The notes under the pieces: generated by a model
Told to the model about the DNA's origin: nothing
Databases searched by the model: none
Seen by the model: only the letters and a program-made list of their open reading frames with translations
Translations under genes and position numbers: made by a program
In this document: one piece after another, positions 1-13,100 of the stretch
How positions within the stretch are numbered: position 1 is the stretch's first letter
Layout: each line of letters opens with the position of its first letter
Assembly (NCBI GenBank): GCA_949752745.1
Contig: OX457033.1
Span: forward strand, 18,825,907-18,889,906
Source of the DNA: Protula sp. h YS-2021
Taxonomy: Eukaryota > Annelida > Polychaeta > Sabellida > Serpulidae
Direction: 5' to 3'
DNA length: 64,000 nucleotides

Positions 1-1100
1 GGTGTGCGCACTGGTCGAATCGACTGTCAAAGGGATAGGACTGTATACCCAAGCGGCCTATACATGTTGTGTGCTTAATGTTGGTATCACCTGCCCACTT
101 GATGTAGGCACAGGAGTCTGTATCGACTGTGGATCTACAACAGAAAGAAACCTACATAAGTACGACATAATAACTGTTGTTGTTGTAGGAGTTGTTACAT
201 AAAACACAACATGACCTAATTACTGAACATTGCATTAAAAAGATTTATAAAAAGTCGATACAGTCACATTAACACGTAATTGAGACGCTGTTCAAGAGAT
301 CTGTGACATGGGCGAACCGATATCCATCCGTCAATGCAGCGAGTGACACACGCTCGAGCTGCTACAGATACGACCTGGCACAGTGTCGAAAGCCACAGTC
401 ACGCTTCATGAAAGATACGACCCGTCACGTGGACGACCCCGACAGTGGTGATCCGCCAAAGTAGCCACAATAATGACTCGTCACATACAAAATACGTGAC
501 AACAACGAACCGTCGCATAATCGACTTGTCACGTGACTGGCCCTTTACCATTACGGGTCGTAACAGTGACGACCATTGCAAAAAGGACCTTGATATCAAC
601 GAGCCATCCCATGATCCACCCGTCACTGTCACGGGTCGTGACGACCCGTCGAATACACTACCCGGAACAGCAACTACTTGTGGCACACACTTCACACCCA
701 CGTGTCGTGGAAAACACGACTCAGGACATGGGCGAGCCACTTCTCTAGTCACTGAACACGTAATTGAGACATGTTCGAATCGACGCAGCTGCGTCAGACT
801 AGCCTAGTCGTGACAGCAACGTATAAGCAAACAAAACTATAGTGTCATGACAACCACGTGTCGACAACCACTCGATCATGCGATGGTACGTGTGTGAATG
901 ACACAAGCAGAAGTTTGTGTATTTATATGGCAAAAGAAACTCAAACCCATACTGAAGCTCTACACTCATAGCAAAGTTAAGAGGAAGCCTCATACGGCGA
1001 GTGTCAAGATGGTGTACCCGCTACAGGTATGCCGCTGCCGTGACAGCCACGTGGACGACTCAGAGGTAGAAGTCAGAGTTTCCACTACTCGACACTGTAT
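1..1100. repeat. GTCAC/GTGAC-rich decayed repeat region
   Basis: The stretch is dense in GTCACGTG-like and CGGGTCGT words in both orientations, for example around 420-660 and 1040-1060. The 16-mer AACACGTAATTGAGAC occurs at 271-286 and 755-770, and GACATGGGCGA at about 305 and 725, in permuted order. This looks like a shuffled or decayed tandem or transposon-derived repeat. The short open frames here have no recognisable domain, and no host gene is seen. Confidence 0.35.
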
Positions 1101-1890
1101 CAAGTCACCCAACAGGCTCATGCTTGCATGGCTGCCACAGATAGAGATAGTGGTTGCAATTTTACAAGGAAAGTTGAGCAGTTTCGACCATGTGTGGGAC
1201 GCAAACTCACAACCATGGATTCAGTTACGTGTCCAACAAGCCTACAATGCCACATTGCTGGCAAAACGGTAAGAGGACAACATAAAGTTGAAACTTTCCT
1301 GTTTGCGGAGACGAATCGATGCAAAGTGTTTGCAGACCATGAAGGAAACCCTGGAAAGAGGATTTTTGAAGAAATCGCTAAAAATTTACATCACTGTAAA
1401 TTAAGTTCTTGATGGCCGGTGAGCATTTGCCAAACGAAAGCATGTTTAACAAAACACAGAACTACCACGTGTAGGACTCAGCAAAGTCAGCAAACGGTAA
1501 TCCGTAAACCAATCAAGACGAAACTTATAGCATGCACAAATATGTTATCCAAGATAAATAATATCAAAGAATTATGCATTTTGCCTTGAGTTTGATCCCG
1601 TAAAATTCCAAAAATATAGACGGAGAAATCCCCTTGTTTACCGGATCGCAATAAGTTTGATAGGGTTCGATCAAATGACTGGCACTGCACCCACACTGAT
1701 TGGTTCATCAGTTGACAATGCATTGTAAACACAGTAACAGGAGGAACCTGTTCAAAATTTGTCTGCGGTAATATCCCTCAAAATTTCTACTATGGATCGG
1801 GCTAACCAATGTTAAACACATTAAAAAACCCAGAGTAATGGTTTCCTAGTCTGAAAGTCGATATTTCCGAAATTAAAGTGGTTTATTTTG
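1101..1890. other. No gene recognised
   Basis: AT-rich sequence with short open frames (the longest about 94 codons at 1128-1412, +) that match nothing recognisable. It may be the decayed 5' part of the Gypsy-like element that follows. Confidence 0.3.
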
Positions 1891-2835
1891 CAAGGTCGAT
1901 GATGTTCTGGTAGGCAAGAAAGGCCCAAACTCGATGGCGCTGTAGCCGGTCACAATAAAAATGTAAGTGCTTTTCTCAACCGATGCCTCACAAAGCACAT
2001 TGAAGTGAACGAAGCAAGAAATGAAAAAAAACAAGAGTCAGTAACTTTCATTGGCAAAAGATTAACAAGCTATGGAGTCAAAACTGATCCTGAAAAGGTG
2101 AAAGCTTTTTATGAAATGTCCCTTCCAATGGATGTTACGGGCGTCAGAAGAATTGTGAGGTAAATTTGTTCCGCATCTCAGTGATACATGTAAAACAATT
2201 CTAGATCCAAAACGACCACCGCCTGTTAGAAGCCATCATGAAAAAGCCTATCCATACCGCACCAAAATATAACATCAATGTTGGGAAGGGTTCAATTTTA
2301 TAATTTCCAATACGAATGCAAGCGTGGAAGTAAGATGTTTATCATCTGTCGGGCACAACACTAAGTGAAATGAAAAGTGATTTGCAAACGCTCAACTCTA
2401 TTGCTTGCGTGCCAGCAAATACACAAATGGAACAGATCAGAATGTTTACAGAAACTGACTTACAACCATTAAAAATTGGAATGGCTTTCCTACGGATAAA
2501 TATCAAGTAGACCCGGAAATGCGTCACTATTATGGTTTTCGACAACTGACAATTCAAGAGGGAATTACCTTGAAAGGTGAGCGAATACTCATTTCGAAAT
2601 AAATGTGTAAAGATATGATGTGTCCCATGTAGGCTATCGAAGACTGTCTTCGAAGAGGGCGTGAATGCGTCTTTTGGCCAGGACTAACATCCAAGATACG
2701 TGATTATATATTTTTCAACCTGCGAAGTCTGCAGTGAAATCAACCGGAAACAACAGAAAGAACCGATTATACAACGTCCTGTCCCTGAGTTTTGCCGAAG
2801 TTGCAATGGATCTGTACTATATTGAAAATAACAAG
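1891..2835 (+). mobile_element. Decayed Ty3/Gypsy retrotransposon pol remnant
   Basis: Read through several stops and frameshifts, the plus strand gives parts of a Ty3/Gypsy polyprotein. At about 1891 a VDDVLV segment corresponds to the reverse transcriptase DD box. At about 2045-2160 there is the typical thumb/connection sequence (VTFIGKRLTSYGVKTDPEKV followed by FYEM.LPMDVTGVRR). At about 2625-2745 there is an integrase zinc-finger region: an LRRGRECVFWPGL segment, then the CEVC pair at about 2721-2732. No LTRs, primer-binding site or intact frame were found. The fragment is long dead. Family assignment rests on recognised motifs only. Confidence 0.65.
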
Positions 2836-2914
2836 TAACTGTGAACTCTTAATCCATTTTTTATTTGCTTAAGGAGAATTCCTGGAAGATACAAAGGCAG
2901 ATACTACCAGGGGT

Positions 2915-3720
2915 TTCTGATAAAAAGCCCAGGGCTTCTATTTGGAAACTGGCCAATTCCAGGTGCTCATTTGGAAACCAAATAGAAGCCCCGGGGCTTC
3001 TATTAGGAAACAGTTTCCTAATTAGAGCTCCGGGGCTTCTATTTTTCAGATGGGGGGGGGGGGTGTCGATAATTTTTTATTGAAAAAAAAAGAAAATTTA
3101 TCATCAATCTCTTATTAAAGCGCTACATGCTGCGGCTACCCGCACAAATATAACAAAACACACAAAAACAACAGTAACTAAAAAAAGTATGGTTAAGTGG
3201 GGGGGAGGAGGTTGCCTTGTGCGAAGCACAGGATTAAGCAACGATGCAGAACGTGTCTAAGGGGTTGCCTCACATCAAAGGATTAAGTGCACCGTGTGTA
3301 CATTGCGAGTAAACACGAGTTCTAAAAAGATTTGCAGGGAAGAAGGGGCAACATTACGCCGCTCGTTTCAGTACTCGGCCCGTTATATTTCCAGTAATAC
3401 TCCGGAGTAAATGTGGCAGTGCGGAGGGCGGTGTCTGTTCGCCTTGTGCAAAACACAGGATTAAGCAACGACACAGAACATGTCTAGAAGCTGGCTCATA
3501 TCAAATAATTAAGTGCACCGTGTCTGCATTGCGAGTAAACGCGAGTTCTAAAAAGACCTGCAGGGAAGGAGGAGGGCTTTTATTAGGAAACGACTTTTTC
3601 AGGTCTTTTTTTTAACCCCAAATAGAAGCCCCGGGGCTTCTATTGGGAAACAGTTTCCTAATAAGAGCTCCAGGGCTTTTATATGGGGGGAGCTTCTTTT
3701 TGGAAACTCCCGGTATGATT
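2915..3720. repeat. Compound repeat: GGGGCTTCTAT units around a duplicated ~137-bp block
   Basis: Short diverged units of the form CCCCGGGGCTTCTATT.GGAAAC recur at about 2930-3045 and again at 3570-3715. Between them a block starting TTGCCTTGTGC and ending TTCTAAAAAGA.TGCAGGGAAG is present twice in direct orientation, about 3209-3345 and 3440-3577, at roughly 85-90% identity by eye. The layout suggests a satellite-like repeat or a transposon with internal duplication. No coding sequence is seen. Confidence 0.6.
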
Positions 3721-3903
3721 GCTTAACTCATACTTCGATTCACCAGTCATGACATACACGACATCGTTTTCAGTGACAATGACCCTCTGTTTTCAGTTGA
3801 TGTCTTCCAAGGTTTCAGCCAGAAATGAGGTTTTCAATATAAAACCAGCTCACTACGTCTTTCCAACTCCAATGGAGAAGCTGCAGAAAGTAATCTACTG
3901 AAA

Positions 3904-4207
3904 GGAAAATCGTAGCTAAATGCTGTTTTTGAATATGCATCCGATTTTAACCCAGTTTGACGAGTTCTTTTTCATGCATGGGTTAAATTATTAAACCCTC
4001 TTTGTATCCTGCAAATGCAGTACTAACTTTCTAAAATTTTGAACTTTTTTGTCTTATTTTTTGGAAACAATACAACTTCCGCAAAAAAAGAAAAATCGCA
4101 GTGAAATGCTGTTTTCGAATACGCATCCGATTTTAACCCAGTTTGACGACTTCTTTTTCATGCAAGGGTTAAAGTATAAATCCTCTCTGTATTCTGCATG
4201 TAAATGC
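3904..4207. repeat. Direct duplication of ~115 bp
   Basis: The block AAATGCTGTTTTTGAATA...TCCTGCAAATGC at about 3904-4020 is repeated as AAATGCTGTTTTCGAATA...TCTGCATGTAAATGC at about 4089-4206, with an unrelated spacer between. The copies are about 85-90% identical. No coding capacity is recognised. Confidence 0.65.
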
Positions 4208-4210
4208 CAA

Positions 4211-7079
4211 TTATTTCGTGTAGATAAATGTTAATTTTTTTACTCGTAAAAGAAGAAAGATATAACAATATAATGCGTGTAGTGACTTCCTATTCGTGTG
4301 GAACAGCTTATTGAATGTATTTTCTGAGCAATAGGTCGTTCTTCAGCCAGTTTACATAAAATATCCCTGTCAAAGGCCTTCGTGACCATTTAAATCACGC
4401 TCAGTCATAATTTCAGTAGCGGTGTTAAAAACGGGCTGGGTCGTAATTAAAGGCTTCATAATACTTCCGGCTAAAAGTGTAGTTTACGGATGACCTATTC
4501 ATATGTATATGGGGTCTTCGCACCTATCTGAGAAGCCCAAATTTGACTTGACAGACGGTTGCTGTATTGTACATTTTATTATTTTCCTGCAGGCATTACT
4601 AGTAGTATGATAACGAAAGATTATGTTTACTCGGTAATGTTTAATCGATTAGTATTCTGTAGGTTGTTTCTCATTTTCAGGTTCGTATTCGACAATAAAA
4701 TCTGCAGAGCAAACACTGGTAATACGGATCAAGCGAAAAAATATCTGAGACGATTTTGTAACTTACTAATCGTTAGTTACGTGCTTAAATGTTTCGACGC
4801 TCTAATGTCTGGTTTAAATGTTGCCAAACCATTGGAACATACTCCTTTGTCTGCATCTATGTGCCAACAAATAGGTTTTTGACAGATATGCAGCATTTGT
4901 AATGTGACTATAGTGCCACCGTTTAATATCAATTGGTGTAGAGAAGACCATGTTGCAAAACATACTTCAGGTTAGTAGCAATTTCGCCTTGTTGTGGTAT
5001 GTGTGAGGTAAATGTGCCATCAGTAAAGTTTTGAAGCTGTGGGTTTTCGTGCATAGAATTACTCATTCACTGGGCATACCGTTTGACTGTACTACTTTTT
5101 ATTGGTGCCTGCGATAGATTTTTTGCTTATTTTTTTCTTTTTTTTTTTTTTTTGGAACTGAAGCTGTAGTCATTGATATTCTTCTTAAGGAATCATGGTT
5201 ATAAACGTCATGTTGAAAGCTTTCTTACTAAATAATGTAAGCGCAAATGCAGCAAAACTGCTCGATCTTGATTAGATGCGTTCTGTTTCTATTTGAGGAA
5301 ACTGTTTTTCTAGCCAACTCCACTTGTCTGTGGTTATCTCTTTCTAGGTGAGCGGTACATTGCCTTCGGAAATTTACCCATTGAACAAATGACGGTCGGG
5401 TTAAATTAAGAATAGAAAGTATAGAGAAAACGAAAAGACAACCAAATTTTTCTTCAGGCAAGCAAAGAAAAGATACGAAAAATATTGCCATTAAATAAAT
5501 AGCATATAATAATACATATTCCTACTCTCTTTATAAATAAGCTTTATCCATTGTAAAATATCCACAGAAGAGGAGAGAATATCCAAGATACCCCTGAAAA
5601 CAAATATAATAACTTGTTTCTGTAGATAAACACCAAAGTTCTATACAGAGATTTTGCCTCAGATGGTTGAAAAATTAGTAGCACTTTTGAGCTGTTTAAA
5701 AGAGTAAGAATAACTGGTAATATAACAAAAACTACATTCTTGTACAACATAGGTAGGAACTTCCTATAAAACTTTGAATGCAATATCGCTATTGAATACC
5801 AGTTAAAAGATTTGGACGAAATGTTTATACAAACGAATCGAGCTATAACTTAAACGCCCATGCTAATCAATCAGACTAATCTAATTTTATCAAATGTGGA
5901 TACATAGGGGAAGGCATTCGCTTTGTAGAAGAAGTTATGCAATATTGTGAGGAGTTACTTTATTATTTTACAGCTTTACTTTAATCAAACTGTTGATTTA
6001 GTGGAATAGAAAATTCTCAAAACTGTTTAGGGCCCTTCACCTTCAGTACAACGTTGATAAACATTACAGGCTATTCCTTGTCCTTCAACGACACGGTGGG
6101 TATAACAGGGCGTGGTCACGCCACCACTATACAGTATATGACAGTGCGAACGAAGTACACAGATCTGAAGCACATGTTGTTACGACAGACATAATATAGA
6201 GAAGTAGCGAACTGCCGCCTTAAAAGGCCACAGGAAATATTGGGCTGGTAAGGGGAAAGCCCTCATAGCAACTTAGTCTGCCTTTTCTTAGTCTGGCAGT
6301 TTCGCCTTGCTTCTATTGACGGCCGACAGGAAACAAAAAGATTAAGTCAAATGATGAACACTACATATACGGTGGTGACTATTTTACGTTTTTTTAAGCT
6401 CTTAAAACGATCACACACACACTCAGCAACAAACAAAAAAAGAATAAGTCTAATGCATCGAATTTAGGAGACACTACCGTCACTACCCCTTTCTTTCATC
6501 CACAGCAGAACCAGGGTGGGGAACAAAGTAGATTAGTAAACCGGTATGCATTAGTCTATTCAATTCATGAAATGCGTCGATGGCGCTCATTCTGTATAAC
6601 AAACGCTAGATCCATTATTGTACGCATTTCATGCGTGTATATGTGTGTATGTTACGTGTAAACCTACCATGCGGTGTTTGTCACGTGGCCGTAGTGTGCC
6701 TGTTCTTTTAAAGTACGTTTACACATAAAGCTTTAGGAAATCTTAAGTTGATTTGTAAAGGATCCCCTTCAATTAACTGAATTCTTAACTTCGAAGCCGT
6801 TAAACGCAAGCAAACTCCTTACAAGTGAGAGTAATCGAAGTTGACACCCCACATCCTTGGGCAACATACCACAAATGTTTCACTTCAGTTTTTTATCGCA
6901 CAGAAACAAAACAAGGAAGTGAAGTGTCAAAAACACTGTTCATGAGTGTCAAAGGTTGCAAATTTAGGGGTTTCTCGTGTTCATGCAATCCAGAAATACT
7001 AATTATACCTTACATTACACAACATGCACCGATTTAACAAATTCTAAAGAATAACACAGTTTCTACCTTTTAACATGTA
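4211..7079. other. No gene recognised
   Basis: AT-rich sequence with only short open frames, the longest 107 codons at 4559-4882 (+). That frame has no recognisable domain, no good start context and no homology I can name. Short A and T runs are the only other structure visible. Confidence 0.35.
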
Positions 7080-8504
7080 TTATCGCCCATATGGATTGAC
7101 TTTTTTAGTACAAGTTCCACTGTTCCCAGAGGACCCTTTCCATCTTCCTAGGACAGAAAGGGTCATAGTTCCTGTAATAGAAATGGCCATTGATCTCAAT
7201 TTTCGAGGCTGTGGATCTTTCGGCGCACGTCCCAGGACACCGAAGCTCGAACTGGCATGTCGTGGTTTTATAGAAATACGTTTGGTTTTTAGGGAAGCAT
7301 GTTTATCTATAAGTTTTACCAGTGAACTATTGTATGAAGTTACCATGTCATCAAGATTTGAACAGGCAGCAACTTTACTCATTTCGGAGAAGAGATCGTT
7401 GTCAAAAGAATCAAAGTCAATGTCCACAGTTTTCCGAGTTGTGATCGTTTTGTGCTCGAACGACCGCTTTGCAACAGAGTACACAAAGTGAACTGCCATG
7501 TGATCCGATATAAGATCTTTTGCAGTTGGGGCAGAAACATCCGCACCATTTGAAATGACTAGATCTAAACAGTTTCCTGAGGCATGTGTTGGTACTGACA
7601 CATACTGTATTAGTCCAAAGTTTTCTAATATCGAAAGAAATTTCCGTGCTGAAGGGTTATCGGGCTTCTGGATTGCAATATTAAAATCTCCACATATTAA
7701 AAGTTTGCTTTGACATAGCGCATACTTTTCAAAAAGAGTCGTGATTTCTTCATAAAATAGGGCGGTTGGCACACCAGGTGGCCGATAAATCGAGACAGCT
7801 GTACATTTCTGGGAGCCAGAAGTGAAAGAGATAGCAGCATGTTCAAAGCTCGTAAATCTGTCAGTTTGCAGTTTCTGGGGTTTATATGGGCACTTACATA
7901 TAATGGCTACTCCTCCCCCTTTCTTATCTAGACGTGACACATGTTGGATAAAATATCCCTCAGGGGTTATTTGCTGGCATATGTGAATGTTATTTTAATG
8001 GATCCATGTTTCACAAAGGAAAACGAAGTCACACTTTTGTTCTATGATATAATCATTTATAATTTCGACCTTATTACAAGCCGATTGGAGGTTGAGTACA
8101 CAAATGTTTGCTTTCGAATTCCGGATAGAGCTCGTTAAATTAATGTGCACAAGATTCTCCCTGTAAATGCTGTTTAAGGAAGCTATTCTTTGCTGTCTGT
8201 TGCGGATTGTACATATTTGTTCAAGTTCATTTATAGGGAAGACCAGTTTAAGATTACCTTGCGTTGATTTTTCATGACCATAGATATTTATTTTATTTCC
8301 TCTCCTTTTTTTCAGGTCAAGTTCATTGATGTTGCTGATAATATCCTGAGACAAACCAAGTTGTTTATTTCTATGGAGACTCCCCAGTCTAAACAGGTCT
8401 CCTCTAGAATACTTGATTGCATGGTTGACCGAGTTCCCTGAATATAGCATGGGTCCACTGCCAAGGCACATACTGTAGATCACTAGAACACAAGGCACTA
8501 ACAT
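7080..8504 (-). mobile_element. Non-LTR retrotransposon fragment: N-terminal region plus AP-type endonuclease
   Basis: The minus strand reads 8504 to 7080 in one frame interrupted by a single TAA at 7995-7997. The upstream part (169 codons) ends in a segment like LNLQSACNKVEIINDYI and FVFLCETWI, typical of the start of the exonuclease-endonuclease-phosphatase domain of CR1/L2/Jockey-like elements. The downstream part has the later EEP motifs: KGGGVAIICK, YRPPG, LLICGDFNI and DLISDHMAVHF. These elements encode a target-nicking endonuclease followed by reverse transcriptase. Here the frame degenerates after about codon 230 of the second part and no reverse transcriptase motif follows. It is a dead fragment, unusual in keeping the 5' part of the ORF. 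Confidence 0.85.
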
Positions 8505-10157
8505 TCCTTAGAAAGTTCTGGTATATTAATTTAGTTATCCAAGTGTATGCTGTAGGAAATTTATTTTTCTTGGCCTAAACTGGCCAACAGGTTCAAAACC
8601 ATAGACGACCCCTTACAATTTTGGGGGCGTTGGGGCCTGTTAGTGTTCACTGAATACTTGTGAATATTTGCGATAGACGTGTCGTTTCGAATGTAATTTT
8701 TTTGAAATGATATTATGAAGAACTAACAAGAGAAAACGTCAAAATTTTATTTCTTTCAACGTGAAGGGCTTATGGATTGTCTGTGAAATATATACTCAAA
8801 TAATTGATAGATACAGAATTAGCCATAAATTAACTCAGTACATCCACAATATTTAACTTTTAATTTCTGCCATGCTTTTTGAAATATACGTTAAAAGCTT
8901 TGGTGGATAATTGCAAAATTTATTGTCACTATTTAAGTAATCAAGTAACAAACCGTGCTTCCTGAATGTAAAGAAAAGTCAGTAATTGCGGGAGCTTTGT
9001 GGTAATTTCCGTATTCTTTTCTTTTAAAGAAACGCTGACATTGAATTTGTGTGCCATTGCCGTTGTATTTTAAGGGTCTTAAGTAAATGCCAGTAAAGGC
9101 TGGTGGATTGTTGAATCTGCCACAAAATCGCCACAGAAGTGCCTCAAAGCGAGCGCAGTTGACTTGGATGTAGTTATACAGCGAAGAATCGAGGTGGTTC
9201 GCCGAACTCCAGTAGCGAGCCGCTTCTTGGAGCTACCTCAAAGCGAGCGTAGTTTACTTAGCTAAATGTAGTCCACAGTGACTGGCCATATAGATAGTCA
9301 ATAATTAAATAGGTTTAAGTACGAAAGTTGGTTAGAATAATGTCCTTAGAATTTTCATATACTTGGCACCCGCATCTGAGAATATTTTTAACTTATCGTT
9401 TTGTTAGCGCCTGCTGTACAGATCGTATTCTTCTGGCACCAACATCACAAGAGCAGAATAGTCAATCGGATACAAAGGATTTCGCCTTACAACGAAATTG
9501 TTTGGGGCAGAAATGCATTTTTATCACTATTTCTTTACAAATCTACGAGCAAATTTCTCTTTTTTCCGAGGCTTAAAACCAAGTTCCCGTTGATGGGGGC
9601 TTCCCTTAGCTACCTCTCTCAAATTTATGAAGATGTGTTTAAATTTTGCCCTAATTACAGCAAAATTACAATTTTTATAATGGTATCGGACAGATAAATA
9701 GATTCCAAATATCGCTAACTTGCCCCCTGTCCCGGTTTGGATTCTGACAAAGGTGAGAAGAATATACGGAGTACCTGTTAAGTATAAGCCTAATCACAGT
9801 CCGGTGTTTTTCGATCGATAATATCGTCGGTGCCGACCATTCAAAGCACGAACTGAAGTCGGTCAAGCCGTGAACTCTCCAGGTAAACCTGATCAGCCGG
9901 ATCATTTGGTGTATACTTTAAAAACGGAAGGGATACCGATATTCAACCACGGCTAAGTCCATGAGCAAAGGACAGTCAAATGAATGTCATAAATAAGAAA
10001 TAAATAATACATGCTTTCGGACAGTGTTGTTTTACAAGTGGACAACCAGGTGTACACTGACAGTATGTTTTGCTGATTACCAGTTTATCCGGCCACATCC
10101 TGAGTCTGATTTCGTTTATAATTATAACAAACTGTTGGACTTAGTGTTTTGTCAATC
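8505..10157. other. Intergenic; short GCGAGCG(C/T)AGTT repeat; presumed VPS52 upstream region
   Basis: No gene is recognised. The phrase CCTCAAAGCGAGCG.AGTT occurs twice (about 9132 and 9237), marking a diverged tandem repeat of about 105 bp. The last few hundred bases before 10,158 should hold the VPS52 promoter and 5' UTR, but I see no TATA box or other element I would defend. Confidence 0.35.
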
Positions 10158-13100
10158 ATGACAAATTTTCAGATGGCGGAAGAAATAGGCGACCTGAATT
10201 TAGGGGAGCTTGATCTTACGTCCGAGGATTTCCTAGATGAAGTTGATGGTGAGTTTCCCAGGCTACTTAGATGATGAGCTCTCGAATAAATTCATAACGT
10301 GGTGTTTTGATTAGTTCCTGGCTCTTTTAGGTTAGACTGTTAGACGGATATTGGCCTATGTGTTGAAAAAGTAGTACGTTTCTTGTGTACCGTTGCGAAA
10401 TATTGTTCAAATGAAAAATACCAACAAAACTTCGATTGAAGAGCAGCATGAAATTTCAACCTTAAGCCATCTGCTGTTAAATGGCATGATACCTACAGTG
10501 TATGAGTTGGCGATATGTAAATTGAATATTTTTTAATCTGAATAACTTTGACTAATTCTAAAATATTTCTAAACTGTCCTCATTTAAAGGTAATAATCAG
10601 TCATGATAATAAATTATAAAAGTGGTAAAGAGATAGGTTTTAAGTGAAAAGTGAACATTTGAAAAAGTGTCTCGTCTCCACAGCGCTGGACGCCATATAT
10701 CACTGCCTCGTACTGAGCCCGAAAAATAAATTAAATATGATATTTCAGTGTACATTCAGGCGAATTTAGAAGACGATATTGTGAAAGAAGCTTTGAAAAC
10801 CGTGAGTTAATTCATATAGTCTCTGAAATCAAGTATGCACGTTTTATTTTTGCGTTGGCTACTGATATTATCAATGTCATGTTGGGTCCAAATGGGCTTA
10901 AATCACTTGTTTTCATTATTTCTTCAGCGAAGTAAAGTTAAAAACTAAGCCGTGAGAATGTTTTGTGCTAAAAGACGTACACATTGTGCGGCGATATATT
11001 TCGAACAAAAAAAAAATAATATGAAAATACCGGAAATTATGTGTGAATCATTTTGCACTTCAGGGTGTGGACTTGCGACATTATTCTAAAGAAGTAGAAT
11101 CCGATTTGCTGCAAGTTGAAAATGCCTCTATTCAAGATTGTATCCTTTCTGCGACAGCTAAACCAAGCATCATTGGAAGGAGCAAATAACTTGTAAAATG
11201 GAATTAATTAGTTGTAAGAAAATTTTTATTATAAAGATGATTCATAGAATCATTAAAAACGTGAATGATATTAACGGTTTTCGCGTTTGATGAATCACAA
11301 ATCTTAACGTAGTTGCTAGATATCAAAGAAAGTCAGAACATTGCCAGTCTACACAAACAGATATCGTCATGTGATCAGATCTTGGAGGTAAGTATTATGT
11401 TTTACTCAAGTGGGGAAGTGCATAGAAAACGGGAAGTGTCTAGTCATTACAGTGTTGTCGTGTGTTGATGGTATAGACGCTGGGACGATTTTTTTAATTT
11501 GTAATTGTTAATCATATATGTTACTGCACATTACACACATAAGCAGTGGCCGTTCTAGTTATAACAGGTGTCGTATTCGTTTCTGCAGAAAAATACTTTT
11601 GATTGAACGTTTCCTTTCTAATAATCTGCCTACACTGGAATAGTGTTTTTTTTATTTATTTTTTCATGTCAAAATATACAACAGCTTATGCTGCATAGTG
11701 AAGCGTAAATAAATTGGAAGATTACCGGTTTTGTTGTATTTTACTTTTCGTAGACAATGGAGGGAATGTTGAACGGCTTTCAAACCGATCTGAGCAGCAT
11801 CAGCAGCGAGATCAAGATGTTGCAGGAGCAGTCGATAGCCATGAATATACGGCTCAAGAACCGGCAGGCGGTGCGGGGCGAGCTTAGCCAATTCGTCGAT
11901 GAAATGGTCGTACCCGAGTCCATGATTAAGTGAGCAGGATGCGGGGAAGGGTGGGGAGATATTTTGACATCGTGGTTAAGTGATTGTTAGGCCCCAACCC
12001 TTCGGATTGGGGCCTATAGGTTTGGGGTGTCCGTCTGTCCGTCATCGCTTTATACCCCTATGTTTCACAAATACTTACTTGCTTCGAATTATATTATAAA
12101 GTGAATAGTTTTGTTCTGTCAATGATTTTTGTATAAGCAATTTCGTTGACCTTTCACCTGGACGCGTAGGGAGACGAGGCACATTCAGTTTCTCGCTTAC
12201 TTGTGACATTAAATTTGAATGTAAAAAGTATGATTTTATACCGTGTTTTATTGGACGTATCTGAAAAAAAATAATAAATCCAGATAATGTTTCGAAAATG
12301 TCCCAATAAAACACTTCAGATAATGTTTCAGGAATAAAAATGGCTGCCGGAGCTTTGCTGCTTTTTTCTCTAGTAGATAGCACCCCAAATTGCGAATTGC
12401 TATTGTCAATAGTTGTATTTCTACTGTAAGTTGTCATATGTCAGTTCTGAATCGACGTTAGTAAAGCAAAACTGTTTCACTTTTGGGCGATAATGGCGCG
12501 CAGGTGCGCAGAAAAGGATTATGGGAAGATTATCTGAATGTAAAGCTCGATACACTTGAGAATGTTTCGAGACATTATCGAAAAACCAAGAAACATTATC
12601 TGATTTCCGAAACATTTTCGAAACATTATCCTTGCCCAATAAAACGCAGGTTTTGACTTTGATTTCTCGCTTAAAGAAGTCTCTAAAAATGCAGAAAAAA
12701 AAGCAGTCGTGAAGCTTACCCCTGAATGACCTCTTTCTGTTCAGTCATATATTAGAAACACCAGTGTCGGAGAGGGAGTTCTTGGAGCAACTTCATGAAC
12801 TGAACCACAAGATTAACTTTGTGAAAGCGCAGTCGTTCAAGGAATCGCGGTCCTGTGGCGATGTCAAGGACATATTGGAGAAACTCAAATTCAAGGTAAA
12901 CACCTGTTTCTGTTTGAGTAACTTAATTTAGCTAAAACGATACCTTGAGAATTATTAAAAAGAATAATGAGAATGATTCAGAACTTTTAAAACCAGTTTT
13001 GGTGGCATCAAATAATAATTAAGTTCAAACTGGTCTGGTAAAATGACAAAGGACGAATTATGAGTTAAAACAATAATAACACCGGTCAGGAAAAAAAACA

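Noticed and set aside
4559..4882. 107-codon plus-strand frame
   Set aside because: No recognisable domain, low-complexity composition and no splice or transcript support.
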